DNA of 64,000 nt from Phreatobacter oligotrophus (GCF_003046185.1 NZ_PZZL01000004.1:62001-126000); one strand, 5' to 3'; positions 27,872-37,654 are shown, counted from the stretch's first letter. Translations and numbers: made by a program. The notes: generated by a model not told the origin, from the sequence alone.

Positions 27872-29104
27872 ATGGGGATGCGCCATCGCGTCCTGGCTTG
27901 CACGGCGCTCTGCGGCCTGGGGCTCGCGCTCGGGGGCTGCAACAGCCAGACCGCTTCGTCCGGCGGTCCCGTTGACCGGTTCAATTCCCAGTATGGCGTG
28001 AGTTCGAGCCCGCGCGTCGTCGCCGACGGCGAGTCCGTTCCGCGGGGCGGCGGCGTCTACCGCGTCGGCCGGCCCTATCGCGTCGCCGGCCGCACCTACA
28101 CGCCCTTTGAGAAGCGCGAGGGGCACACCGAATCGGGCATCGCCTCCTGGTACGGGCGCCAGTTCCATGGCCGCCTCACCGCCAATGGCGAGGTCTATGA
28201 CATGAACTCGCTGTCGGCCGCGCACCGCACCATGCCGATGCCGAGCTATGCCCGCGTCACCAACCTGACCAATGGCCATTCGCTTATCGTCCGCGTCAAC
28301 GACCGCGGCCCGTTCCATGGCAACCGCGTCATCGACCTGTCGCACCGCGCCTCGCACCTCCTCAATTTCCGCGGTCAGGGCCTCGCCCGCGTCCGCGTCG
28401 AATATGTCGGCCGCGCGCCCATCGAGGGCTCCGATGACCGCATGCTGCTGGCGACCCTGCGCACCGACGGTTCGCCGGCGCCGCGTCCGGTGGGCGGCGC
28501 CCCCGCCACCATGATCGCCTCGGCCGCGCCGCAGACCGTGCCGGATCCGGCTCCGCGCCCGGCGCCTGCCGCCGCCACGACGCCGGTCGCCATTCCCGTC
28601 GCCGCGGCCCCGCTGCCCGCGCCACAGGAACAGCCCGCCCAGGGCTTCGCCTTCTTCCGCCAGGATACGACTGCCGCCCCCAGCGCTCCCGGCGCCGTCA
28701 ATCCTGACCTCGTTCAGCCCAATCCCTTCGCGCCGACGCCCGCACCGGTCGCTGCTGCACCGGTCGCGGCTTCCGCCCCGATCACCATGGCCTCGGCGCC
28801 GTTGCCGATGGAGCGTCCGGGCCTGCGCGAGGCCGTGCCCGCCGCGCCCGTCGCCACCACGGTCGTCGCCCGGTCCAACGCGCCGGCGCAGGTCGCCCCG
28901 GCAACGGTGACCGTCGTCGCGACGCCGGCCCCGACCGCCGCGCCCCAGCCGTCCGCCCCCGTGCTCGCCACGGCCTCGTCGCGGCCCGTCACCGTGCCGG
29001 CGGCCAACGCCTTCGCGCCGCCGCGGCCCGCCGCACCGGCGATTGCCGCCATGCCGGGCGGCGCTCCGGTCCGGGCTTCGCTCGGCTTCGGTTCGCTGTA
29101 CTGA
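27872..29104 (+). CDS. rlpA: Septal ring lytic transglycosylase RlpA family lipoprotein
   Basis: 410 residues. The first 23 are a lipoprotein signal with lipobox LGGC (C23). The double-psi beta-barrel follows at about 85-175, with GIASWYGRQFHGRLTANGE, ARVTNLTNGHSLIVRVNDRG and VIDLSHRASHLL; the aspartate of NDRGP is the usual catalytic position. After about residue 190 the protein is a Pro/Ala/Val-rich disordered tail of some 220 residues, and no SPOR domain is visible, unlike many RlpA proteins. The open frame begins earlier inside the tRNA, but the signal peptide fixes the start at ATG 27872 or 27878. Predicted outer-membrane lipoprotein acting on denuded septal glycan. Confidence 0.9.
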   Translation: MGMRHRVLACTALCGLGLALGGCNSQTASSGGPVDRFNSQYGVSSSPRVVADGESVPRGGGVYRVGRPYRVAGRTYTPFEKREGHTESGIASWYGRQFHGRLTANGEVYDMNSLSAAHRTMPMPSYARVTNLTNGHSLIVRVNDRGPFHGNRVIDLSHRASHLLNFRGQGLARVRVEYVGRAPIEGSDDRMLLATLRTDGSPAPRPVGGAPATMIASAAPQTVPDPAPRPAPAAATTPVAIPVAAAPLPAPQEQPAQGFAFFRQDTTAAPSAPGAVNPDLVQPNPFAPTPAPVAAAPVAASAPITMASAPLPMERPGLREAVPAAPVATTVVARSNAPAQVAPATVTVVATPAPTAAPQPSAPVLATASSRPVTVPAANAFAPPRPAAPAIAAMPGGAPVRASLGFGSLY

Positions 29105-29126
29105 CCCAGCTTGATTTCGTGTCGCG

Positions 29127-29148
29127 CCCGCCCCATCCATGGGGCGGG
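29127..29148 (+). promoter_or_regulatory. Hairpin abutting the dac ribosome-binding site
   Basis: CCCGCCCCAT / ATGGGGCGGG, a perfect inverted repeat separated by two bases. The last GGG of the right arm is part of GGGAGGAG, the ribosome-binding site of the GTG start at 29161. Without a T-run it is a poor terminator, so it may instead limit access to the ribosome-binding site. Confidence 0.4.
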
Positions 29149-29160
29149 AGGAGTGCCATC

Positions 29161-30336
29161 GTGAGCCTGCGACTCGCCTTGACGACGCTTGCCGTCGCCG
29201 TTTGGGCTGTGGCCACCCCAGCGGCGGCTCAGGACAATTTCCAGACCACCGTCCGCAATGCCATCCTTTTCGACGTGGGCACCCAGTCCGTGCTCTTCGA
29301 GAAGGCGGCCGATGAGCTGCAGGCCCCGGCCAGCCTCGCCAAGCTGATGACCATGGCGGTCATCTTCGAGGAACTGCGGCAGGGCCGGCTTCGCCTCGAC
29401 CAGGAGGTCGTCATCAGCGAGGACGCTTGGCGGCGGGGAGGGGCCCCGTCGCGCACCTCCTCCATGTATGCGGCCGTGAACTCCCGCGTGAAGGTGCAGG
29501 ACCTGATGCGCGGCGTGGTCATCCAGTCCGGCAACGACGCCTCCATCGCGCTCGCCGAGGCCGTTTCGGGAACCGAGGCCAATTTCATTCCCGTGATGAA
29601 CAGCCGCGCCCGTGCCCTCGGGCTGACGCGCTCTGTCTTCCGCAATTCCACCGGTCTTCCCGATCCCGAGCAGCGCTCAACGGCCCGCGAGATCGCGCGG
29701 CTCGCCGACCATATCATCCGCGCCCATCCCGAGCACTACGGCCTCTACGGCGAGCGCGAGTTCACCTGGGGCGGCATCCGCCAGCAGAATCGCAACCCGC
29801 TGCTCGGCACCTATCCGGGCGCCGACGGCCTGAAGACCGGCTATATCGAGGAGGCTGGCTTCAACCTCGCGGGCTCGGCGGTGCAGAACGGCCAGCGGCT
29901 CATCGTCGTCGTCATGGGCGCCCGATCGCTGCAGGAGCGCTCCAACGAGGCCCGCAAGCTGCTGGACTGGGGCTTCCGCTCCTTCGAATTGCGCGACCTC
30001 TTTCAGGAAAATGAGATGATCGGCGATGTCGCGGTCTTCGGCGGCTCCCAGGGAACGGTTCCGGTGACCGCCGGCAAGCCGGTGCGCCTCCTCCTGCCGC
30101 GCGGCCAGTCCGACCGGGTCACCGCGCAGATCGTCTATCGCGGCCCCGTGCGCGCACCGGTACGCCAGGGCGCCGAGGTCGGCATGCTGCGCGTCCTGCG
30201 CGGCAGCCAGGTGGCGCTGGAAGTTCCTGTTTTTGCCGCGGCCGATGTCGGCACCGGCACGCTCAGCCAGCGCGCCCTGCAGGGTGCCTGGGAGCTCGCC
30301 ACCGGCTGGATCCGCACCGGGACCGCGCGTCCGTGA
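29161..30336 (+). CDS. D-alanyl-D-alanine carboxypeptidase (PBP5/6 family)
   Basis: Periplasmic penicillin-binding protein that trims the terminal D-Ala of peptidoglycan stem peptides. 391 residues from GTG 29161, giving a clean signal peptide (LALTTLAVAVWAVATPAAAQ). Active-site motifs are SxxK (S58-L-A-K61), SGN (123-125) and DGLKTGY. The C-terminal beta domain follows from about 275. A longer frame from GTG 29119 adds a hydrophilic stretch before the signal and lacks a ribosome-binding site. The stop overlaps the tmk GTG (30333-30336), so dac-tmk-holB are translationally coupled. Confidence 0.94.
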   Translation: MSLRLALTTLAVAVWAVATPAAAQDNFQTTVRNAILFDVGTQSVLFEKAADELQAPASLAKLMTMAVIFEELRQGRLRLDQEVVISEDAWRRGGAPSRTSSMYAAVNSRVKVQDLMRGVVIQSGNDASIALAEAVSGTEANFIPVMNSRARALGLTRSVFRNSTGLPDPEQRSTAREIARLADHIIRAHPEHYGLYGEREFTWGGIRQQNRNPLLGTYPGADGLKTGYIEEAGFNLAGSAVQNGQRLIVVVMGARSLQERSNEARKLLDWGFRSFELRDLFQENEMIGDVAVFGGSQGTVPVTAGKPVRLLLPRGQSDRVTAQIVYRGPVRAPVRQGAEVGMLRVLRGSQVALEVPVFAAADVGTGTLSQRALQGAWELATGWIRTGTARP

Positions 30337-31007
30337 CCGAACCGGCGCCGACAGCGACCGCGCGCGGCCGTTTCATCACGCTGGAAGGCGGGGAGGGCGC
30401 GGGAAAGTCGACGCAGGCGCGGCGCCTTGCCGCCTTCCTCGAGCAGAAGGGCATCGAGGTCGTGCTGACGCGCGAGCCCGGCGGCTCGCCGGGCGCCGAG
30501 GTGCTCCGCCATGTCCTGCTCGCCGGTGGCGCCGAGCCCTTCGGCCCCGAGGCCGAGACCATGCTCTTCGCCGCGGCCCGCCGTGATCATCTCGACGTCA
30601 CCATCCTGCCGGCGCTGACCCGCGGCGCCTGGGTGATCTGCGACCGTTTCGCCGATTCCACCCGGGTCTATCAGGGCCATGCGGGACGCGTACCGATGGA
30701 CCTTGTCCTCGCCATCGAACGCGTGACGGTCGGTGAGAACCGGCCGGACCTCACCCTCATCCTCGACCTGCCGGCGAAGGTGGGCCTTGCCCGCGTGGCG
30801 AGCCGCGGCAATGCAGCCGACCGCTTCGAGAAGGAAGGCGTCGCCTTCCACACCAAGCTGCGCCAAGGCTTCAAGGCCATTGCCCGGGCCGAGCCGGAGC
30901 GGTGCCGGCTCATCGATGCCTCGGCCGATGCGGATGCCGTGACCGAGGCGATCCGCGCCGCGGTCATCGAGCGCTTCGACATCGGCGCACGGCTGGTGGC
31001 CTCATGA
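30333..31007 (+). CDS. tmk: Thymidylate kinase
   Basis: Phosphorylates dTMP to dTDP for DNA synthesis. 224 residues. P-loop LEGGEGAGKSTQARRL, the DR motif in WVICDRFADSTRVYQG, REPGG after strand two, and the LID region near ASRGNAADRFEKEG. GTG start overlapping the dac stop by four bases; its own stop overlaps the holB ATG (ATGA). The dac-tmk-holB-metG-tatD order is standard for the group. Confidence 0.96.
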   Translation: MTEPAPTATARGRFITLEGGEGAGKSTQARRLAAFLEQKGIEVVLTREPGGSPGAEVLRHVLLAGGAEPFGPEAETMLFAAARRDHLDVTILPALTRGAWVICDRFADSTRVYQGHAGRVPMDLVLAIERVTVGENRPDLTLILDLPAKVGLARVASRGNAADRFEKEGVAFHTKLRQGFKAIARAEPERCRLIDASADADAVTEAIRAAVIERFDIGARLVAS

Positions 31008-32053
31008 TCGAGGAGAATGCCGCCGACCGGCTGGACGGCGCGCCGCATCCGCGCGAGCGCACCATCCTCATGGGCCACCATGAGGCGGAACGGCAGCTGC
31101 TCGACGCCTATCGCGGCCCGCGCATGCACCATGCCTGGCTGATCGGCGGGCCGGAAGGCATCGGCAAGGCCACACTCGCCTACCGTTTCGCCCGGTTCGT
31201 CCTCGCCCATCCGCGCCCCGATGCCATCCCCCCGTCGACCCGGGACCTTGCCGTTGCCGCGGATCATCCGGTGGCCCGGCGCATCGTCGCTGGCTCCCAT
31301 CCCGATCTCCTGGCGCTCCGCCGCATTGCCGCGCCAGGCAAGGACAAGATCCCGCAGGACATTTCCGTCGACGCCATGCGCGAGATCGTCCGCTTCTTTG
31401 GCTCGACGGCGGGCGAGGGGGGCTGGCGCATCTGCATCGTCGACGCCGCCGACGACCTCAACCGCTCCAGCGCCAACGCGCTGCTGAAGCTCCTGGAGGA
31501 GCCGCCGCCGCGCTCGCTCTTCCTCATCCTCGCCCATATGCCCGGTCGGCTTTTGCCGACCATCCGCTCGCGCTGCCGCGTGCTCTCGCTGGCGCCGCTG
31601 ACCCCGGAGGAGATCGCCGAGGGTCTCGGCACCTTCGACGACATCCGCCTGCCCACGGACGAGGCCGCCCGCATCGCCGCCCATGCCGACGGCAGCCTGC
31701 GGCGGGCGCTGGAACTCGCGGAAGGCGCGCAGGACGGCTTTGCCGGAGAGGTCGAGCGGCTGCTCGGCGCCTTGCCCGAGCCGGATCCGATGGCCATCCA
31801 CGCCCTCGGCGACAAGCTCGCGCGGCGCGACGATGCGCTCTTCGACCTGTTCCTGCGCATGGTCTTCAACCACGTTCACGGCGAGGTTCGCCGCGCTGCG
31901 GGCGAGGGGGCGCGTCGCCTTGCACCCCATGCCGAGGTATGGGAGAAGGTCGAGGCTACCGCGGCGCAGGTGCGCACGTTCAACCTCGAACGCAAGCCCT
32001 TCGTTTTCCAGGTTTTCGGCTGGCTTGCCGAGGCCGGCCGGCGGCACGCCTGA
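31004..32053 (+). CDS. holB: DNA polymerase III delta-prime subunit
   Basis: Clamp-loader subunit. 349 residues with an AAA+ fold. Walker A-like AWLIGGPEGIGKATLAYRFA is at about 43-62, the sensor/SRC region in NALLKLLEEPPPRSLFLILA and PTIRSRCRVLSLAPLT. The zinc-binding cysteines of typical delta-prime are not evident. The frame could start earlier at 30902, but ATG 31004 overlaps the tmk stop and matches the usual N-terminus. metG follows after 21 bases. Confidence 0.95.
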   Translation: MIEENAADRLDGAPHPRERTILMGHHEAERQLLDAYRGPRMHHAWLIGGPEGIGKATLAYRFARFVLAHPRPDAIPPSTRDLAVAADHPVARRIVAGSHPDLLALRRIAAPGKDKIPQDISVDAMREIVRFFGSTAGEGGWRICIVDAADDLNRSSANALLKLLEEPPPRSLFLILAHMPGRLLPTIRSRCRVLSLAPLTPEEIAEGLGTFDDIRLPTDEAARIAAHADGSLRRALELAEGAQDGFAGEVERLLGALPEPDPMAIHALGDKLARRDDALFDLFLRMVFNHVHGEVRRAAGEGARRLAPHAEVWEKVEATAAQVRTFNLERKPFVFQVFGWLAEAGRRHA

Positions 32054-32074
32054 CCCCGGATCGCCATTACCGCC

Positions 32075-33619
32075 ATGTCGAAGCAACGCTTCTACGTCAC
32101 GACCGCCATTTCCTATCCGAACGGCGCCCCGCATATCGGCCACGCCTACGAGGTCATCGCGACCGACGCGATCGCCCGCTTCATGCGCGCCGACGGCCGC
32201 GACGTCTTCTTCCTCACCGGCACCGACGAGCATGGCCTGAAGATGGTCCAGACCGCCGAGCGCGAGGGGCTGACGGCCCGCGCCTTGGCCGACCGCAACT
32301 CCGACCGGTTCCGCGCGATGGCGCAGGCGCTGGCCATCTCCAACGACGACTTCATCCGCACCACCGAGCCGCGCCATTACACGGCGAGCCAGGCGATCTG
32401 GGAGCGCATGGTCGCGGCCGGCGACATCTATCTCGGCGGCTACGAGGGCTGGTACTCGGTCCGCGACGAGGCCTTCTACAACGAGGACGAAACCTCGGTG
32501 AATGCCGAGGGCGTGCGCGTCGGAGGGCAGGGGACACCGGTCGAGTGGACCAAGGAGGAGACCTATTTCTTCCGCCTGTCCAAGTACCAGGACAAGCTGC
32601 TGGCCTTCTATGAGGCCAATCCCGACTTCGTCGGCCCCGACACGCGCTTCAACGAGGTCATCAGCTTCGTGAAGAGCGGGCTCACCGACCTTTCGGTGTC
32701 GCGCACCACCTTCGACTGGGGCGTGCCGGTGCCCGGCGCCGACGGCCACGTCATGTATGTCTGGGTCGACGCGCTGACCAACTACATCACCGCCGCCGGC
32801 TTTCCCGACGAGAGCAACCCGCGCTGGGCCTTTTGGCCAGCCGACCTCCACGTCATCGGCAAGGACATCGTCCGCTTCCATGCCGTCTACTGGCCGGCCT
32901 TCCTGATGTCGGCGGGCTTAGCCCTGCCGAAGCGCGTCTATGGCCACGGCTTCCTGTTCAACCGCGGCGAGAAAATGTCGAAGTCGCTCGGCAATGTCGT
33001 CGATCCCTTCGGGATGGCCGAGACCTATGGCGTCGATGCCATGCGCTACTTCCTGCTGCGCGAAGTGGCCTTCGGCAATGACGGCTCCTATTCGCACGAG
33101 GCCATCGTCGCCCGCACCAATGCCGACCTCGCCAACGACATCGGCAACCTCGCCCAGCGGTCGCTGTCGATGATCGCCAAGAACTGCGACGGCGTTCTGC
33201 CGACGCCCGGGCCCTTCACCCCCGAGGACGAGGCGATCCTCGCCGCTGCCGACGGCATGCTGGCGATCTCGCGCGAGGCCATGGCGAGCCAGCAGATCCA
33301 TCGCTGGCTGGAGGCCGTCTGGGCGGTGGTTGGCGAGGCGAACCGCTATTTTGCCGCGCAGGCGCCCTGGGCGCTGCGCAAGACGGACCCGGCTCGCATG
33401 GAAACCGTGCTCTATGTCACCGCCGAGGTGATCCGGAAGGCGGCAATCCTCGCGGCGCCCGCGATCCCGCTCGGCGCGCCGAAGCTGCTCGACCTCCTGG
33501 CCGTGCCTGAGGACGCCCGCGATTTCGCCGCGCTCGACACCCGCCTGGTGCCCGGAACGGCGCTACCGCCGCCGGTCGGCGTGTTCCCGCGCTATGTCGA
33601 TGCGGAGCCCGCGGCCTGA
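32075..33619 (+). CDS. metG: Methionyl-tRNA synthetase
   Basis: Class I aminoacyl-tRNA synthetase. 514 residues. The HIGH motif is in [19 protein letters not shown] near residue 12, and KMSKS in [15 protein letters not shown] near 300. The connective-peptide segment ([15 protein letters not shown]) has no CxxC zinc knuckles, so this is the zinc-free short form without the C-terminal tRNA-binding domain seen in E. coli MetG. The last base of the stop is shared with the tatD start region (TGATG at 33617-33621). Confidence 0.97.
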   Translation: MSKQRFYVTTAISYPNGAPHIGHAYEVIATDAIARFMRADGRDVFFLTGTDEHGLKMVQTAEREGLTARALADRNSDRFRAMAQALAISNDDFIRTTEPRHYTASQAIWERMVAAGDIYLGGYEGWYSVRDEAFYNEDETSVNAEGVRVGGQGTPVEWTKEETYFFRLSKYQDKLLAFYEANPDFVGPDTRFNEVISFVKSGLTDLSVSRTTFDWGVPVPGADGHVMYVWVDALTNYITAAGFPDESNPRWAFWPADLHVIGKDIVRFHAVYWPAFLMSAGLALPKRVYGHGFLFNRGEKMSKSLGNVVDPFGMAETYGVDAMRYFLLREVAFGNDGSYSHEAIVARTNADLANDIGNLAQRSLSMIAKNCDGVLPTPGPFTPEDEAILAAADGMLAISREAMASQQIHRWLEAVWAVVGEANRYFAAQAPWALRKTDPARMETVLYVTAEVIRKAAILAAPAIPLGAPKLLDLLAVPEDARDFAALDTRLVPGTALPPPVGVFPRYVDAEPAA

Positions 33620-34413
33620 TGTGGGTCGACAGCCATTGTCACCTGGACTTCCCGGAGCTCGCCGCCGACCGGCAGGGCCTGATCGGCCGTGCGGTCGACG
33701 CGGGCCTGAAGGCCATGGTGACGATCTCGACCCGCGTGCGCCGCTTCGATGGCATCCGCGCCATTGCCGAGGCCCATGACGGCATCTGGTGCTCGGTCGG
33801 CACCCATCCTCACAATGCCCATGAGGAGCTCGACGTCACCGCCGAGGATCTCGTGGCGCTCGCGGGCCATCCCAAGGTCATCGCCATCGGCGAGGCCGGG
33901 CTCGACTGGTTCTACGACAAGTCGCCCCGCGAGGCGCAGGAACAGGGCTTCCGCACCCATATCGCCGCCGCGCGGGCGAGCGGACTGCCGCTCGTCATCC
34001 ACGCGCGCGAGGCCGACGCCAAGGTCGCCGACATCCTGACCGAGGAAATGGGGAAGGGGGCCTTTGCCGCCGTTCTCCACTGCTTCACCGGCTCGCGAGA
34101 GCTGGCCATAACCGGCATCGAGCTCGGCCTCTACGTGTCGTTCTCAGGCATCGCCACCTACAAGAGCGCCCAGAACCTGCGCGATCTCGCCCGCGAGTTG
34201 CCGGTCGACCGCATCCTCGTTGAAACCGACGCGCCATACCTCGCGCCGGGCAAGTTCCGCGGCAAGACCAACGAGCCGTCCTACGTGGTGGAAACCGGCA
34301 AGGTGGTCGCCGAGGCCGTCGGCCTGACGCCCGAGGAGATGGCGCGGCAGACGACGGCGAACTTCTACCGGCTTTTCGCCAAGGCCGATCCGCTCCAGCG
34401 CCTTTCGGCCTGA
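33619..34413 (+). CDS. TatD-family metal-dependent hydrolase
   Basis: TIM-barrel hydrolase related to TatD/YcfH, with probable deoxyribonuclease activity. 264 residues. Metal ligands are in VDSHCHLDFPEL at the N-terminus, GEAGLDWFY, PLVIHAREAD, LHCFTGSRELA and VETDAPYLAPG. The ATG shares one base with the metG stop, so the two are translationally coupled. The next gene (MBL hydrolase) follows after 8 bases, a conserved metG-tatD-MBL arrangement. Confidence 0.95.
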   Translation: MWVDSHCHLDFPELAADRQGLIGRAVDAGLKAMVTISTRVRRFDGIRAIAEAHDGIWCSVGTHPHNAHEELDVTAEDLVALAGHPKVIAIGEAGLDWFYDKSPREAQEQGFRTHIAAARASGLPLVIHAREADAKVADILTEEMGKGAFAAVLHCFTGSRELAITGIELGLYVSFSGIATYKSAQNLRDLARELPVDRILVETDAPYLAPGKFRGKTNEPSYVVETGKVVAEAVGLTPEEMARQTTANFYRLFAKADPLQRLSA

Positions 34414-34421
34414 GGTCCACC

Positions 34422-35222
34422 ATGGGCCTTGTCGTGACCATCCTGGGATGCGGCTCATCGGGCGGCGTTCCGCGGGCTGGCCAGGGCTGGGGCGCCTGCG
34501 ATCCCGCAGAACCGCGCAACCGTCGCCGCCGTTGCTCGATCCTCATCGAACAGACCGGCCCCGGCGGTGTGACTACCGTGCTGATCGACACCGGCCCGGA
34601 CCTGCGCGAGCAGCTGATCGGCGCCGGTGTGACGCGGCTTGATGCGGTGCTCTACACCCATGATCACGCCGACCACACCCATGGCATCGACGATCTCCGG
34701 CCGATCGTGCTCGCCATGCGCCGCCGCATCGCCGTCCATGCCGACGACATCACCGCCGCGACGCTCCGCCAGCGCTTCGGCTATTGCTTCGCCTCGCCAC
34801 CGGGCAGCGATTATCCGCCGATCGTCGACATGCACGAATTCGCCCCGGACAGGCCCGTGGTGATTGACGGCCCGGGCGGCACCGTGACCTTCGAGCCGAT
34901 CACGGTCGAGCACGGCGCCGGCTATCGCGCCTTCGGATTTCGCTTCAACAACGCCATCTATTGCCCTGATGTCAGTGTAATTCCGTCGTCATCGTGCGCG
35001 GCCTTCCTCGGCGCGCGGATGATCATCCTCGATGCGCTGCGCTACACGCGCCATCCCACGCATCTGAGCGTCGACGAGGCCTTGGCCTATCTGGCGGACT
35101 TCGCCCCGACACAGGCCGTGCTGACCAATCTGCACACCGACGTCGACTATCGCGTCCTTGAGAGCCGCTTGCCGGGCCACATTGCGCCAGCCTTCGATGG
35201 CATGCGGATCAGCCTCGACTGA
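34422..35222 (+). CDS. MBL-fold metallo-hydrolase (PhnP-like)
   Basis: 266 residues of the metallo-beta-lactamase superfamily. Metal-binding motif in LYTHDHADHTHGIDDLRPIV, a further histidine in ITVEHGAGYRAFGFRF, and the C-terminal LTNLHTDVDYRVL. The early GCGSSGGVPR is typical of the PhnP/YycJ type, phosphodiesterases acting on cyclic phosphates or nucleic acids. The natural substrate is unknown. It is the third member of the metG-tatD-MBL run. Confidence 0.88.
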   Translation: MGLVVTILGCGSSGGVPRAGQGWGACDPAEPRNRRRRCSILIEQTGPGGVTTVLIDTGPDLREQLIGAGVTRLDAVLYTHDHADHTHGIDDLRPIVLAMRRRIAVHADDITAATLRQRFGYCFASPPGSDYPPIVDMHEFAPDRPVVIDGPGGTVTFEPITVEHGAGYRAFGFRFNNAIYCPDVSVIPSSSCAAFLGARMIILDALRYTRHPTHLSVDEALAYLADFAPTQAVLTNLHTDVDYRVLESRLPGHIAPAFDGMRISLD

Positions 35223-35381
35223 GGCCGTCCCATCGCCAAGCGGCTGCTCCAGGCTGCATCGATGAGTTCCATAATATGTCTTATGCGAATCGTCGATGCG
35301 TGTGTCACTAGGTCGGCAAGTCCTGTGGACGACGGCTCCTTCCCCTTGCCTCGGCCGGTCCATTCACGGCCACACTCCCCC

Positions 35382-36248
35382 ATGACCCAGCCCTCGCTTG
35401 ATCCGACCGCCGTCACGCCCTCCGGCGACATCCAGCGCCTGCTGGAGATCATGGCTTGGCTCCGAACGCCTGACCATGGATGCCCCTGGGATCTCGAGCA
35501 GGACTTCGCGACGATCGCGCCCTTCACGATCGAGGAAGCCTACGAGGTTGCCGACGCCATCGAGCGCGGCGATCTCGCCGACCTCAAGGACGAGCTTGGC
35601 GACCTTCTGCTGCAGGTCGTCTTCCACGCCCGCATGGCTGAGGAACGAGGCATCTTCGCGTTTCCCGATGTCGTCCGCGCCATCACCGAGAAACTGATCC
35701 GCCGGCATCCCCATGTCTTCGGCGGTGATCGCGACATGAGCCCCGAGGCGGTCAAGGGCCTCTGGGAACGCATCAAGGCCGAGGAGAAGCGCGCCAGGGC
35801 CGAGGAACGCCAGCGGCTCGGCCTGCCTGCTCCGGCCGCAGCGGGAGTGCTGGCGGGGGTTCCCACCGCCCTGCCCGCATTGACCCGGGCGCTCAAGCTC
35901 CAGGACAAGGCCGGCAAGGTCGGCTTCGACTGGAACGATGTCGACGCCGTGCTCGCCAAGATCGTCGAGGAAGCCGGCGAGATCGTCGAGGCGCGCCGCG
36001 CCGGAGCCTCGCAGCAGAGCGTCGCCGACGAGGTCGGCGACCTGCTGTTCGCCGCAGTCAATCTCGCGCGCCACCTCGGCGTCGATCCGGAGGCCGCGCT
36101 CCGCGGCACCAACGCCAAGTTCGAACGGCGTTTCGGGTCGATCGAGGCGGCCCTGGCCGCCAAGGGCCGGTCACCGGCAGAGGCGTCCCTCGATGAGATG
36201 GACGCGCTGTGGAACGAGGCCAAGCGCCGGGAGCGCGAGCCTGGCTGA
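35382..36248 (+). CDS. mazG: Nucleoside triphosphate pyrophosphohydrolase MazG
   Basis: House-cleaning enzyme that hydrolyses NTPs to NMP and pyrophosphate. 288 residues with two MazG domains. The first has PWDLEQDFATIAPFTIEEAY and DELGDLLLQVVFHARMAEE, the second GFDWNDVDAVLAKIVEEAGE and DEVGDLLFAAVNLARHLG. The frame extends up to 35262, but ATG 35382 gives the usual N-terminus shortly before DIQRLLEIMAWLR. The 159-base gap before it is unusually AT-rich and contains the inverted repeat CATAA-N6-TTATG at 35270-35285, a possible operator. It is convergent with hflX with 21 bases between the stops. Confidence 0.95.
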   Translation: MTQPSLDPTAVTPSGDIQRLLEIMAWLRTPDHGCPWDLEQDFATIAPFTIEEAYEVADAIERGDLADLKDELGDLLLQVVFHARMAEERGIFAFPDVVRAITEKLIRRHPHVFGGDRDMSPEAVKGLWERIKAEEKRARAEERQRLGLPAPAAAGVLAGVPTALPALTRALKLQDKAGKVGFDWNDVDAVLAKIVEEAGEIVEARRAGASQQSVADEVGDLLFAAVNLARHLGVDPEAALRGTNAKFERRFGSIEAALAAKGRSPAEASLDEMDALWNEAKRREREPG

Positions 36249-36269
36249 GCCGTCAGGACGTCGGGGTCA

Positions 36270-37637
36270 TCAGGAGGCCTGGGCGAGCCGCCGCTCCAGT
36301 TGGTCGCGCTTGGCCGGGGCGATCCGCAGGGTGACGCGTGTCTCTCCGCTGTCCAGCGCCTCGCGCGCCTCCACCTCGGCATTCTCGTGGATCCAGTGCA
36401 GCGTCGCGCCATCGGCCGCGGCCACCGTCACGGTCATCCGGTCGTGGGCGGCGCGCAGCTTGTCCTCCACCGCGGAGAGAAGTGCCTCGAGCCCCTCCCC
36501 GGTGATGGCCGAGACGAAATGCGGCCGCGCCTCCGGCTCGTGTCGCTCGGCGCGGTTGCGCGCGGCTTCCCGTGATTCCGGATCGAGCAGATCGACCTTG
36601 TTCCAGACCTCGATGATCGTGCGCGTCGCCTGATCGACGCCGAGATCGCCGAGGATCGCCTTCACGTCGGCGGCCTGGGCCTCCGTGTCGCCGTGGCTGA
36701 CGTCGCGCACATGCAGGATCACGTCGGCCTCGATGACCTCCTCCAGAGTCGCGCGGAAGGCCGCGACAAGCATGGTCGGCAGGTCCGAGATGAAGCCGAC
36801 CGTATCGGAAAGGATCGCCTTGGTGCCGCGCGGGAGGCGCATCTGGCGCAGCGTCGGGTCGAGGGTCGCGAAGAGCAGGTCCTGCGCCAGCACGCCGCCG
36901 GTGGTCAGCGCATTGAACAGCGTCGACTTGCCGGCATTGGTGTAGCCGACCAGCGCGATGATCGGATAGGGCACGCGACGGCGGCTCTGGCGATGCAGGC
37001 GGCGGGTGCGCGTCACCTGTTCGAGCTCGCGCTCGATGCGGGTGATGCGCTCCTGGATCATGCGGCGGTCCGCCTCGATCTGCGTCTCACCGGGGCCGCC
37101 GAGGAAGCCGAAGCCACCCCGCTGGCGCTCAAGGTGGGTCCAGGAGCGGACAAGGCGGCTCTTCTGGTAGCTCAGATGGGCGAGTTCAACCTGCAGCCCG
37201 CCCTCTTTGGTGCGGGCGCGCCGGCCGAAGATTTCGAGGATCAGGCCGGTGCGATCGACGACCTTGGCCTTCCAGGCCTTTTCGAGGTTGCGCTGCTGCA
37301 CCGGCGAAAGCGCGGCATCGACGAAGACCAGCCCCGCATCATGGGCGGTGACGAGGCCCGCAAGCTCCTCGACCTTGCCCTTGCCGATGAGGGTTGCGGG
37401 GCGCGGCTCGTTGAGGGTGACGATGACCGCCTCGGTGACTTCGAGGTCGATGGCTGCCGCAAGGCCCACCGCCTCGTCGCGCTTCGCTGTGGCCGAGCGC
37501 GAGGGCGCATCAGCCCCCTCGCCTCGCCGCGACGAGCGCACGGGCACGACGACGAGCACGCGGGTCGGCGTGCCGCGCGGTTCCTCGCCATCGGCGAGAG
37601 TGGTGCTGACGATGTCGGGTCTGCGAATGTCCAACAA
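36270..37637 (-). CDS. hflX: GTPase HflX
   Basis: Ribosome-associated GTPase that splits stalled ribosomes. 455 residues. N-terminal HflX domain (about 60-190), coiled-coil linker, then the G domain: P-loop ALVGYTNAGKSTLFNAL near 233, switch II LSDTVGFISDLP, NKVD in VWNKVDLLD. A serine/arginine-rich N-terminal extension (SSRRGEGADAPSRSATAKRD) precedes the conserved part. hfq lies 17 bases upstream on the same strand, the classical hfq-hflX pair. Confidence 0.96.
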   Translation of the reverse strand: MLDIRRPDIVSTTLADGEEPRGTPTRVLVVVPVRSSRRGEGADAPSRSATAKRDEAVGLAAAIDLEVTEAVIVTLNEPRPATLIGKGKVEELAGLVTAHDAGLVFVDAALSPVQQRNLEKAWKAKVVDRTGLILEIFGRRARTKEGGLQVELAHLSYQKSRLVRSWTHLERQRGGFGFLGGPGETQIEADRRMIQERITRIERELEQVTRTRRLHRQSRRRVPYPIIALVGYTNAGKSTLFNALTTGGVLAQDLLFATLDPTLRQMRLPRGTKAILSDTVGFISDLPTMLVAAFRATLEEVIEADVILHVRDVSHGDTEAQAADVKAILGDLGVDQATRTIIEVWNKVDLLDPESREAARNRAERHEPEARPHFVSAITGEGLEALLSAVEDKLRAAHDRMTVTVAAADGATLHWIHENAEVEAREALDSGETRVTLRIAPAKRDQLERRLAQAS

Positions 37638-37654
37638 GGGCTCCGGGAAGGAGA

